Source: Chara braunii
Lineage: Eukaryota; Streptophyta; Charophyceae; Charales; Characeae
Direction: 5' to 3'
DNA: 29,866 bases
Assembly: GCA_003427395.1 (NCBI GenBank)
Contig: BFEA01000008.1
Coordinates: forward strand, 1,020,790 to 1,050,655
A program made the translations under genes and the position numbers. Shown in pieces: positions 19,754-29,450 of the stretch (position 1 is the first letter of the stretch; each line of letters begins with the position of its first letter). The notes beneath the pieces are model-generated. The model saw only the letters and a program-made list of their open reading frames with translations. It was not told the DNA's origin and did no database searches.

Positions 19754-19844
19754 ACCATTTCTCGATTTTTTCGTGTCATCTGGGCTGAGGGGTCATGCTG
19801 ATCTTCTCTGTATCGTTCCAATTTTAATGGATGTCCTGAAGGAC
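19754..19844 (-). pseudogene. U6 snRNA retropseudogene with A-rich tail
   Basis: The minus strand reads as a U6 snRNA from its 5' end: a short stem GTCC..GGAC, CATCC, TTAAAATTGGAACGATAC, the invariant ACAGAGA box, AGATCAGCATG (AGC triad kept), GATGACACG and ATCGAGAAATGG. The 5' part follows the plant U6 pattern. The internal stem-loop and the stretch before AATCGAG are diverged. The RNA end is followed not by oligo-T but by an A-rich tail (plus-strand T-rich 19732-19753). Upstream I see no TATA box or plant upstream sequence element. These traits indicate a reverse-transcribed copy rather than an active gene. Confidence 0.85.
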
Positions 19845-19910
19845 AGGCCTTCCAGTACCTTTGCCTGGTTTGGTAGGCCCTAGAGACAGTAGAGACTGCT
19901 AGTCGCTTAG

Positions 19911-20054
19911 GTTGAGGTGGATCAGGAGCTGATAAGACGATATTATTGGCAGCCCAAAGGTATTATAGAACTTCTGGAGATGATCTACGAAGAGAAGTTT
20001 ATTGATTGCAGTCATGCTTTTCAGCCTAGTAGAGGCTCCGCTGCAGTAGAGTGA
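19911..20054 (+). pseudogene. Possible group II intron RT/maturase fragment
   Basis: An open frame of 47 codons, between stops, contains ELLEMIYEEKFIDCSHAFQPSRG. It resembles the conserved RT segment of group II intron-encoded proteins (typically IYEP..F...SHGFRPGRS). No start codon and no further RT motifs were found downstream, where stops appear at once. It could be a fragment of organellar intron DNA moved to the nucleus or a decayed nuclear maturase. The match is from memory over about 25 residues, so the call is tentative. Confidence 0.4.
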
Positions 20055-20457
20055 TGTCAGCATGTTCTTGGCCGATTTTGCCTCCCATCTTTTCTGTTTA
20101 GCTGGATGGGTCAGTTATGTCCATCATAATGCAGCGGATCCGTTGCCCGTTTCTTGTTTGTCAGTGTCTGCACTGGCAGAGATGGCTGTGTCCCTTTGCA
20201 CTAGCAGGTGACCTCAGCTGTGTTTTCTGTTAGTGCTTTCATCTGCTAACATACCAGTCTGTTGCTGATGCAGCATAGCTTCCTGGCTGCTTGTATGATA
20301 TCTTGAGTCTTGTCAGAGCGTGGCACAATGCTGATCACTATGGCTCCCCTAACTCACCACCTATGGATTGTTAGATCTCACCATGCATCGTGCATGGTGC
20401 AAGGTAGAAGAGTGGCAACGAGGAGGAGAGGTGTGTCTCTTTATTGCACGAGGCATA
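20055..20457. other. No gene seen
   Basis: I recognise nothing here. It might hold more of the decayed maturase-like sequence just upstream, but I could not identify motifs. Confidence 0.4.
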
Positions 20458-20741
20458 CCAGGCTGATGGAAAGCCATCGCACTAGGGAGGCAATTGGGAG
20501 GCCCGCACTGGAAGTAATAGGGAGAACATGCGAGTGGCAGCCATACATAACGGCTTCTCAAAGTGGTTCGGCCACCTGAATGCTGCAGCAATGCAGCTTC
20601 CAGGCTGCTGGAAAGCCATCGCGCTAGGGAGGCAATTGGGAGGCCCGCACTGGAAACAATAGAGAGAGCATGTGAGTTGCATCCATGCAGAAGGGCGCCT
20701 CAAAGTGGTTTGTCAACCTGAATGCTGCAGCAATGCAGCTG
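20458..20741. repeat. 142-bp tandem duplication
   Basis: Two imperfect copies start at 20458 and 20600, each beginning CCAGGCTG. Both share GGAAAGCCATCGC, TAGGGAGGCAATTGGGAGG, CCCGCACTGGAA, TCAAAGTGGTT and CTGAATGCTGCAGCAATGCA. Divergence is roughly one base in seven by eye. Confidence 0.85.
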
Positions 20742-20773
20742 CCAGACCTCATTCCTCCGCTTAGTCCGTTCTT

Positions 20774-20799
20774 GTGTGTGTGTGTGTGTGTGTGTGTGT
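20774..20799. repeat. (TG)n microsatellite
   Basis: About 13 TG dinucleotides in a row. Confidence 0.85.
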
Positions 20800-20976
20800 A
20801 GGGTGTCTGCATGTACGCACACTGTGGCACAAACTTGTGTGGTAGGGCTCCGGTGTTGAGGCTGGCATGCTGTGAGTACTCTAATAGGGATGGCTTACAT
20901 GACGATATGGATACTACTTCGCCGGGGCTAGCCTAATGCATTTCTACAAAAGGTAAAAAAACTGTTGTCGCTGCTT

Positions 20977-21071
20977 AAACCACCAGTACTTGGCCCAGCT
21001 ATCGGCCACGGGAAAAATAGAGTAGAAACATTTCTAGTTGAATGAATTTGGGCGCTAAGTACTGGTGGTAT
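20977..21071. repeat. Small inverted-repeat element, 95 bp
   Basis: This begins AAACCACCAGTAC and ends GTACTGGTGGTAT, so the ends are 13-bp inverted repeats with one mismatch. The half-site is the one forming the palindrome at 18296-18321. The interior has no open frame. Confidence 0.6.
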
Positions 21072-21213
21072 AAAGAACCAGTACATGCCAACTATCGGTC
21101 GCGCGCCCCTTTCGGCGGCCCCCCACCACTGATTCATTTTATCTACGGCGCTCGGTCTCCGGAGAGGCTCAAAACAGGTTGTCCAGTTGCCTGGGGCCAT
21201 GTACTGGTGGCTT
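21072..21213. repeat. Small inverted-repeat element, 142 bp
   Basis: This begins AAAGAACCAGTAC and ends GTACTGGTGGCTT. It abuts the 95-bp unit at a decayed 26-bp palindrome (21059-21084). Both units have a related start after the terminal repeat, with GCC and CTATCGG. Confidence 0.5.
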
Positions 21214-21701
21214 AATAGGGGTTTCTCGTTCGAGTGGGGTGTGCCCTAGAGGCGGGGGAGGGTAGAAAAAGAGGAAGGAAGTCGTGGTTAAGGAGTATCA
21301 GGATAACATTAGGATCTCAACTAGGATTTCAAACGATACTAATATGGTCCCCACCCGGGGAAGCTGGGTACCGTTTTATACATATGATGTTTCCATATCC
21401 TATTATCGATGGGTTATGTACATCACGTGCATGAAGCGATACTTTTGGCCCTTTTCAGCATGCAATCGGACACTAAAAATAGTGAAAAAGGATCGTTGAT
21501 TGCATGCAAAGACTCATAGAGTTCGATTATTTTTTGAAACAAGGTACGATTCAAGGATAACTATTACCAAAAAAACTCCTATATTAAAGGCATGGAGCAA
21601 TGGTAAGAACAGTGAGAAAAATCGTTTCAGCGGGGGGAGCCATTCAATAACACGTCTATAAAAGATGATGCAACTACGTGATGGTCAGGTGCATGAAAGT
21701 G

Positions 21702-21782
<81 letters not shown>

Positions 21783-22678
21783 ACTGCCCTGCTTACATTA
21801 TTATGGCGTAAATCTCACATGACGTTAGCTTAGAGACGGCTTATTGCATGCAATCCCTGGGTTACATGCAAACCATAATCAGCATCATGCAAGTGAGCCA
21901 TGGAAAAAGAGAACCATTAATCTTGTGCATGGTCTACTCCTTTGGAAAAACATGAAAGCAAAAACGCATTCACACCACGGTAGAACAGATATCACGGTAG
22001 AAACAAGGATTATTCCCGACAGACGAGAAAGCTCCAAGGTCGAAGACGCGGATTAAACTTCAGAACGCTCGAAAGAAGAGTTGTCAAACCTTATTTTCAA
22101 AATCACAATGTAATCCTTGCCACTCAGCCAGCTGGCGGGAAAGAGGGAGAGCGATAGGGAGAAGAGATGAGTGAAGTCCTGGGTTGAGGGAAGGGAGAAG
22201 AAGGGGAGAAGCCTGTATCTGGCATGTTAACTGGACTGCAAACAGCACTCCTGTGCGCGAACGCCCCAAAGTCCAATAGCCGATCCACATGTGGATGTGG
22301 TGAGTCCTTTAGGCCTTTCTGGTGCTGCCACCGGTGTCCTCGTCGGAGGGGAGACCTTCCTTTCTTCTCAGGAGGTGTGGTGCAGGGAAGGAGGAAGACG
22401 AGTTTGAAGCAGAAGAGGGCAAGGTAGAGGAGAGGGAAGGGCAAGCAGCGGAATGTTGCTCCAAGGGGGGGAGGGGGGAAGGGGGGTATTCGTTCTCTAC
22501 TAAAGGTATTCTTTCAACAAAAAACGTGCTCGAATTCTTCATGCTCCTAGGCATTCCTCTTGATTGTCGCCACCACTCTTTGGGAAAAGGGGAAAAAACA
22601 GGAAAGGTAAAGGGAAAAGGAGAAGGGGGTCCTCTGCTTCCAAGGGCTTCCTTTTGTTCTCCTTGACCATTTGCCCTT
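21214..22678. other. No gene seen; contains an AG microsatellite
   Basis: Apart from the microsatellite at 21707-21780 I found no supported feature. Open frames at 21844-22056 and on both strands near 22310-22660 are biased in composition and match nothing I know. Confidence 0.5.
21707..21780. repeat. (AG)n microsatellite
   Basis: About 34 AG dinucleotides, followed by AAAGAG. Confidence 0.95.
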
Positions 22679-22823
<145 letters not shown>

Positions 22824-23093
22824 TTGTAATTATATTTGTTGATGTATAGTGTGTTCTGAACTTTTCTCGTTGGAGGGAAATTTGGGTGGTGAGGAGTGGG
22901 ATGAAATCAGACTCGCTCTCATTCACACTTCGCATGTATGCAAACAGGTGCGCAGCAAACTGGCGACAAGCGCCCACTCAAAACTCAGAGATATGGCAGT
23001 CAAGAACACAGTTCACTTCAATGGCTTTGGCGACTCAGCGCCCACACAACTCTCTGTTCGCACACACTGGATCGCCCTGGATATCCCACACGC

Positions 23094-23158
23094 NATACTC
23101 TGTATACACACACACACNCTCACACTGCACGCTGTCTACAGCTATGGCGGCTATGGCN
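23094..23158. other. Ambiguous bases (N) in the assembly
   Basis: Single N bases occur at 23094, 23118 and 23158, in a CA/CTATGGC-rich stretch. They mark consensus uncertainty, perhaps between repeat copies. Confidence 0.98.
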
Positions 23159-23280
23159 GCTACTACCCTATTGCTATGGCTAAGCTTCTTCTCTCTCGCC
23201 CACTTAGTCCTCGGGCTCACTGCAGACCACCTCGCACAAGTCGCTATGGCAGCGCTTCCGCATGGCTCACGCAGGAGTGA

Positions 23281-23865
23281 ATGAATGGCTGGACGTTGCC
23301 CTTTGATTTATACTTCTACAGCTCGTTGGTCTGACGCTTTCCCATGCCCGTAGTGCATACAGTCCATGCGGTACTTGCTTGGCTGGACCAGGACTGATTG
23401 GGACTGGGACTGCTGACTCAGCACGGGTAGACTCCACCACTTGCCCACTTGCCTCACCACTTGCCCACTTGCCTCAACCTAAACATGGGCAACTTCGAAA
23501 GGCCACTACTCGGACCTTTCGGAAGGTTGTAGACTTGGCCTTTCGATACTGTAGCAGCTACGACCTCAACCTTTCTGGACTGTAGCAGCTACGACTTCTA
23601 GACCTGACTGAGACTCCTACTCTATAGGTCTACAGATCGAACCCCTGCTACCTGTGGACCCCACGACAGTCTACCAACTGTTACAAATACACAAGTCACA
23701 GGTTCAACTCTAGGGGTCGACACAGATATTGTACACAGGTAAGGTGGGGACTAGGGATTGAGCCCTGGGATCTGCATCGGCTACTGCGAACTGGTGAATA
23801 CCGTTTCACTCCCTCCGGCCTAAATTCGAGGTCCTTTGAGAATAACTCAGTCCAAGGCAGGACCT
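23281..23865 (-). repeat. Probable part of the 3' LTR
   Basis: This lies directly past the purine tract after the integrase stop, where the LTR should start. It is non-coding. It includes a TATAAAT on the minus strand (23306-23312), a 20-bp tandem duplication (23437-23456 and 23457-23476), and a repeated CTGTAGCAGCTACGAC (23549 and 23580). The call rests on position, since the matching 5' LTR is not in the window. Confidence 0.5.
23305..23312 (-). promoter_or_regulatory. TATA-like element in the putative LTR
   Basis: TATAAATC on the minus strand, some 550 bp past the start of the putative LTR, fits a U3 promoter. It is a short motif and may be chance. Confidence 0.3.
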
Positions 23866-23885
23866 TTTCCTTTCTCATCTCTCTC
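23863..23885 (-). promoter_or_regulatory. Candidate polypurine tract
   Basis: On the minus strand this is a purine run with a single T (GAGAGAGATGAGAAAGGAAA and onward), 12 bases after the integrase stop at 23897. Position and composition fit the plus-strand priming site of an LTR retrotransposon. Confidence 0.6.
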
Positions 23886-23896
23886 GTAGGCTCCAA

Positions 23897-25385
23897 CTAT
23901 AGAAGTTCTGCTCTAGTGAACCAGCAGTTGTCCTCCGGTTCCTGATAAGAAAAATACAGCTTCTGCGGACGACCTCTACCTACTTCTTCTAAGTTCTGCT
24001 TTAGTGGAAGTAGGTGCTGGTACCGGGTGGACGGTCCTGTTCTGAACACATCTTCACCTACAATGCCGTCAATGTCGTATCTTCCGTCCATGTCTGGAGG
24101 GATCATGGATCGTCTAGATGGAAACTGTTGACTTGTGACACACGGCAGCAACTTTGATGCGTGAAACACAGGGTAGGTATGGAGGTGTGCTGGTATCTCT
24201 ATTGTGTAGGACGATCCATCCTCTCCGCCCTTTACTTCTAGAACTGGCCACGGTCCTCTATACGCGGGCAGTAACTTTTGCAAGATGTTTTCCTCGGGTG
24301 CAAACTCTTTGGACTTGACCCAGACTAAGTCGCCTACTTGGAACTGTGACGGGTGACGATGCTTATTAGCCTGTTCTATCATCTGGTGCTGGGCCTTCCT
24401 GAGGTTCTCAATAACAGTGGCTATCTCTTTCTCGTGCTGTATCGCGAACTCCCTAGTACCGGGCGGTAGCCTGTGAATCTGGTCCCGGTTAAGTCCCTCA
24501 AACGGTCTACGTGGTCTACAGGACTTGTGCAACTTGTTGGGAGTGCGACAGGTGGACAAATGCACGCTGTTATTGTACGCATTGGCTACCTTGGGTAACA
24601 TCTCATCCCGGTTAATCTGATCAGGTCTAATGTATATGCGCAGAACTTGTTGCATGATCTTGTTCATTTGCTCAGTCTGACCGTTAGTCTCTGGATGGCG
24701 GCCAGACGACATTAGCAGCTTTGACCCATAGACTTTCATCAGCTTCTGCTAGTTCTGACTCGTAAAGCGACTATCTCTATCGCTGACTATAGACAATGGG
24801 ACTCCATGCTCACTAACCCAAAAGTCAAAAAACTTTTGAATCACTAACTTTGTACGGGCCTCTGCAGGCAAAGGAACAAAAACAACATACTCTATCGACT
24901 ATAACCATGACTTGGCTCTTGCCATGCCTACTCTTGACCTGAGTATCCATAAAGTCAACGGACACAGAGTCTCCGGACTGGTCAGGAATAGGCAAGGGTC
25001 TGAGAAGACCTAGAGGGGCACGCGTAGTACTTTTGTTTCTCTGGCAGACTTTACAACTGCGGACGTACTCGATGCATTCATTCTTCATTCCTGGCCATGT
25101 GTACGTGTGCATCAGATTGGCTAGAGTCTTTTGCCAACCGAAATGTCCCTCGGTGTCGTGGCATTCCCCTAGGATCAAACTACGGATTTCTTCGTTGTTA
25201 GGGACCCACAGACGATCTGCTTCATTGGTCTTCTCAAATAACAACCCCTATGTAGCTCAGTCTCTGGGGCCTCCTTAACTCTCTTGAGGAGGTCACTATA
25301 GATAAGGTCCTGCGCATATGCCTGTCTAACGTTCTCCTGCAGGTCACTCCCTATGTCCAGATAGTGAACTACAGCTCCAAAGTAG
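23897..25385 (-). pseudogene. Gypsy integrase with chromodomain-like tail
   Basis: The zinc-binding HHCC domain lies in the frame starting at 25244: His29, His34, Cys64 and Cys67 (HX4H, X29, CX2C). A catalytic Asp follows in SVDFMDT. The second Asp (VSDRDSRF) lies in a different frame near 24785, and the Glu in GRHPETNGQTEQ at residue 17 of the frame from 24739. Then come FQVGDLVWVKS, the GPY/F-like YRGPWPVLEV, VFHASKLLPC and a chromodomain-like end (YDIDGIVGE, DNCWFTRAELL). Breaks are a frameshift near 25378, one near 25245, one near 24890, and a TAG at 24749-24751. In an intact element the protein inserts cDNA into the genome. Confidence 0.92.
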
Positions 25386-25805
25386 TCATCGCCTACTCAG
25401 AGCATCCGCAACTACATTGTACTTTCCCTTAACTGGTTTGAGCTCACAGTCGTATTGGTCTATCTCAGCGGCCCACCTAGTCAACTTAGGTGTCATTTTA
25501 GCCTGTGTCTTCAACCATCTAAGGGTCTCATGGTCTGAATACACCTTGAAGTGCCTCCCAAGCAGGTAATGCTTCCAGTGCTCTAAGGCCTGCCTGAGAG
25601 CATAGAGTTCCCTCTCATACGTCGAGGTAGCGACCTTCTCTGAGGGCATCCTCGCTGACATGAACTCTACGGGTTTGTAGCCATTGTCGTCGTCATGCTG
25701 TAACACGGCGCCTATACCATACTGACTCGCGTCCGTGGTGACGACAAATGGCAAGGACGGATTTGCTACTTTGAGGACAGGATACTCTATTAACGCGCGC
25801 TTCAA
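25386..25805 (-). pseudogene. Gypsy RNase H domain
   Basis: The open frame contains the RNase H-like fold of Ty3/gypsy Pol: VVTTDASQYGIGAVLQ with Asp25, TYERELYAL with Glu64 and Glu66, and VYSDHETLRWL with Asp91. It ends in the conserved NVVADALSRR, where a frameshift places a stop. It degrades RNA of the RNA-DNA hybrid during cDNA synthesis. The frame upstream is interrupted by a TAG at 25842-25844. Confidence 0.93.
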
Positions 25806-25810
25806 CTTCT

Positions 25811-26600
25811 TTAGCGCAGACGTACAATCTTTATCCCACTGCTAGATTGCCTCTTTTTTTTGAGCAACCTGCGAAGGGGAGGGGCGATAGTCGAGAAGTT
25901 CCTCAGGAACTTTCTATAGTAGTTAGCCAGGCCTAGGAAAGACCGCAACTCTGTCAATGTGCGGGGCGTCGGCCAATCTCTAATCGCTGCTGTTTTGCTG
26001 TCCTCAGGCTTAATGCCATCTCCGTCTAACACGTGGCCCAAGTACAGGACTTGTGTCTTGGCCCATTCGCACTTCTTCGCGTTGACCTTGAAGTTAGCCT
26101 CTCTCAACTTCTCCAAGACCTGCCTCAAATGACCCTGGTGCTCTTGGAGGGTCCTACTGAACACTAAGATATCGTCTAAGTAAACTACGACGAATCTATC
26201 TAACCAAGGCCTAAACAAATCATTCATACATCGCTGGAATGTAGCTGGCGCATTGGTCAGTCCAAAGGGCATCACTATGAACCCATAATGCCCAGATCGG
26301 GTCCGGAACGTAGTCTTGTACTGGTCATCGGGATGGACCTCTATCTGATGATATCCGGATTTCAAATCAAGCTTCGAGAAATATCTGCAACCCTGCACCC
26401 GATCTAACATATTGTCTATCCTGGGCAGTGGTTCAGCATTCTTAACTGTGATCGCATTCAGACCCCTATAGTCTATACACATCCTTAGCTCTCCTTCCTT
26501 TTTGGGGACAAACAAAATTGGTGCTCCAATAGGAGATGAATTGGGCCTAATTCAACCCTTTTTGAGGAGCTCGTCCAACTGCTTGCGCAACTCCTCTTAA
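25811..26600 (-). pseudogene. Gypsy reverse transcriptase domain
   Basis: The main open frame (from 26515) carries FVPKKEGELRMCIDYRGLN, PLPRIDNMLD, SKLDLKSGYHQI (catalytic Asp50), MPFGLTNAPATFQ and the YLDD box at residues 112-115, then GHVLDGDGI and SFLGLANYYRKF. All palm motifs of a Ty3/gypsy RT are present and aligned. Upstream, the same domain is cut by a TGA at 26552-26554, and a frameshift lies close to 26590-26600. Downstream, coding is lost at a run of A (plus-strand T-run 25854-25861). Confidence 0.95.
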
Positions 26601-27310
26601 CTCTCTTGGGGACATTCTGTAAATTGCTCCCTTAGGAGTTTTACTACCAGGCTCTATTCTGTGCTGGATTGGTCGCGGCACCACTCCTGTCGGCGGCTCT
26701 GTCAAATCTTTAAATTCTTCCAGCAGCTTGGCAGTAGCTGGGTCTATGGGCTTCTCCTCCTTAGGCTCAGTGACAGGTCTCACAAAGGCTACGAAGACTT
26801 GCTCCTCTAACTGCTCCTTCTTAACTAGTCTTGCGAACGCGGGAGCACTGAGACAGCAATGTGCCAAGGTGTTGTCCACACCTAACACATGGAACAAACG
26901 GGCAATCGTGACCTCGCCTGACGGACTAGGGAGCCTACACTCATACTCTCTCAGATGAAGTGTGGCTCCTGCTGCCTCTCCCCAATCCATACCTAGGACT
27001 ATATCGAAAGGAAGGTCATCCTGAACGAGGAAAGTCAGGGAATGGAGAACTTTCTCCACCTTCCCATCTTTCTCTAGGCGAAAATACGCCTGGACTCCCT
27101 CTACGTAGTCCTCAACTCGCATAGTGCGGTTGTCTGCGAGGACACTAACTATGGGGTCTTCCAACCTCTGGACCTTCAACCCTAGCCTTAGCTTCTTCAG
27201 CGCTTTACGACTAATATAACTGCGGGTGGCCCCTGAATCTATAAGGGTCCCTACTCTACTCCTAAAAATCTCTACGTCAACTAAAATTAGTTGTCCTTTG
27301 CTTTCTTTTT
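26601..27310 (-). pseudogene. Gypsy aspartic protease region
   Basis: The frame open on the minus strand from above 27300 to 26547 holds the retropepsin catalytic motif DSGAT at 27225-27239 (LIDSGATRSYIS). It also holds the second conserved segment FDIVLGMDWG about 80 residues on. A Lys/Glu/Pro-rich linker follows (VTEPKEEKPIDP), then HRIEPGSKTPKGAIYRMSP, which introduces the RT. It would process the Gag-Pol polyprotein. The frame differs from that of the zinc-knuckle ORF upstream. A third frame (27287-27556) covers the junction, so at least two indels lie between. Confidence 0.9.
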
Positions 27311-27519
27311 CATTTTGGCCCAGGCAGGCATCCTCTCCTTCAACTCTTCTGCCACGCCTGTGAGGGAAGTGCCTAGAGAGACACTGACAAAAGCAGTCCC
27401 TGGACAGCTAACTAGGCACTGGTTTGCAACCTCTGCCGAAGGCCCATGTGGTGTGGGAGTTTCCTCTGTGCTCGCACTCGCTTCCCCACATGGCCTAGCA
27501 GTAGGGGCAGTTGCGACCC

Positions 27520-28311
27520 CTACCGGCGGCTGCCTTTTGACTCCTGGGCAGCCCATCTGGCCTGCCTATACTTAGGACAATATTTAATTATGTGGGTCGG
27601 GTCACCGCAGTAGATGCACCGACCCTGATCCACACGTTGCTGCCAGACTCTCTGATCTAGGCCCAAATCTTCCCATGGCCTGCCTTGTGGCAAGCCTGGG
27701 TGCCATCCTCCTCTCCTTTGAGGTGATCCTCCACCTCGTCGCTGTGGCGACCGACTAGGACCCTGACGATTTGGCGGGGGACCTTGACCCCTACCTCCCT
27801 CTTTACGACCCTTTTGGCCGCCAATCCCCTGAGTGCCCTGTCCTCGGCCACCATAGGCCTGGCCCCTTTGGCCCTGACCCCCTCTACCTTGCGGCCTCCC
27901 TCCAGCCGTGACAGTAGCATAGGTCCTCCCCTTGCCCACACCACTGTCCTCCTCCTCAAGTCCCCACTCTCTCTGGCTGTAGGGGACCTCATCAGTACCA
28001 CCTTCTTCTAATGTAAGGATCATATGATCCTTGGCCCTAACTTGACCAGAGATGGTACGCCCTTTCCACTTTTTCCCCTTGTGTAAGTCCTTATGCCAGA
28101 AAGGGGACACTGGCATGGACTTCGCTTCGTACAACACCACCTCTCTACTCAATGTGTCATACGTCATGGTGGGCTGTTGGCTTTTGTCAAAGAAATGCCC
28201 TTGTAAGGGCTCTGGCATGGCATGATAGAAAAGTTGGACCAGTTGGGCCTTAATGACCCCATGGTCCGGGACGGCTACTACCTCGTCCATAACCGCTTTG
28301 AGTGCTCGCAC
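27520..28311 (-). pseudogene. Gypsy Gag C-terminal half with zinc knuckle
   Basis: The 263-codon frame ends in a CCHC zinc knuckle, CIYCGDPTHIIKYC (residues 232-245, CX2CX4HX4C), the RNA-binding signature of nucleocapsid. Before it is a long Gly/Arg/Gln-rich stretch (residues about 140-220) typical of basic Gag tails. The first ~60 residues (QLVQLFYHAMPEPLQGHFF) belong to the capsid-like retrotrans_gag region. The start codon is not real. A frameshift at about 28311-28330 separates this from the upstream Gag frame. Confidence 0.9.
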
Positions 28312-29450
28312 ACTCCTCCACTGAGTTTATCAGAGGCCTTAACGCCCCTTCTGAGATCAGCGAATCGCTCCCTGAGGAGCTTGAGGAACTGAGGGAGGGT
28401 GGTGACTTTGGAGTATGCGACCATGTTATTCTCACAATTGGCCACGCGCGCGAGGGATCTGGCGAAGCTAGCCGTTTCATCCTTCAGGGCATGGAAGGCT
28501 ACTAGGACTTGTTCGTCCTGCACAATGTGCTGTAGGTAGACATAACTGTTCACGCTAGCCTCCCAATTATCGAAATTTTCTTCGGGCTTTCCGCCATACG
28601 CGTCTGGGAACTTGAGCTTTACCGGTTCCTTGCGGGGTCTAGCCTCAGTCTTAGCGGCGGCTATAGCTTTAGCGCCTTCCAAGGCGCCGGTGCAGTATTT
28701 TTTTGCACCCTCTTTCAGTCTTTGGAACTGTGACCCCATATGAGTCACAATATCGCGAGCAAAGTCTCGAAAACCTAGTCGAACGGAGTGCAGGGGCATG
28801 TCTTGGCCCTGGCTGGTTAATTGTTGCTCGGTCTAGGCCTGACCCAAGATCTCTACACTACTCAGAATCTTATCCAACTTAGCCTGGATATCCTGCTGGG
28901 CTTCTACTTCCCTCCTACAGGAATGCACCTTCTCCATCTCCTTTGCCATTCGGCTGGCTTCCTCCCTCCTCCTTTTCTTCTCCCTTGCCAAACGCAGTTT
29001 CCACTCTTAACTTCTTTTCATTTTCTAGCGCCTGGCGGTCCAGGGGATTGGTCATTGCCTCAAACTCCCTGACTACAGCATCCTTTTCTTCCCGCGGAAC
29101 ATATAACATCGCCTCCTCTTCTTCTCCCAAACTCAAATTCTCTACCCACTCACTAATCTTTTTCCCAATCCAGGGATCTTCCTCCTTCGTGCCACTGCTT
29201 TCTCCTCTTCCCCTAGTACGCCTCCTTTCGACTGCCACTTCTTCTTCAGCAGCCTTCTTCTCCTCCTCCTCTTGTTGAAGTCTTCTCAGCTCCTCCAACT
29301 TCTTCTTCAATGCCTGCTCCTCCTGGCCTTCATCTTCGCTTGCCTGAGGAGCTCCTCCTTTTCTTTTCTCTCTCTCAAAGTGGCGGCGATCCGGGCCTGC
29401 TCGGCCTCGGATTGAGGGGCAGTACTCTTCCCACTACGGGTGTCAACCAT
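28278..29450 (-). pseudogene. Gypsy Gag N-terminal half
   Basis: The likely Gag start is the ATG at 29450 (MVDTRSGKSTAPQSEAE). That frame runs ~46 codons to a TGA, and a frameshift near 29321-29328 moves coding to the frame seen down to 28915. There, a long Glu/Lys/Arg-rich coiled-coil stretch (KKLEELRRLQQEEEEKK) occurs. Another frameshift near 28990 and a TAG at 28833-28835 follow. The frame at 28278-28799 then carries the capsid-like part (KLKFPDAYGGKPEENFDNW, LLRERFADL). These segments form the particle shell in intact elements. Confidence 0.82.
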
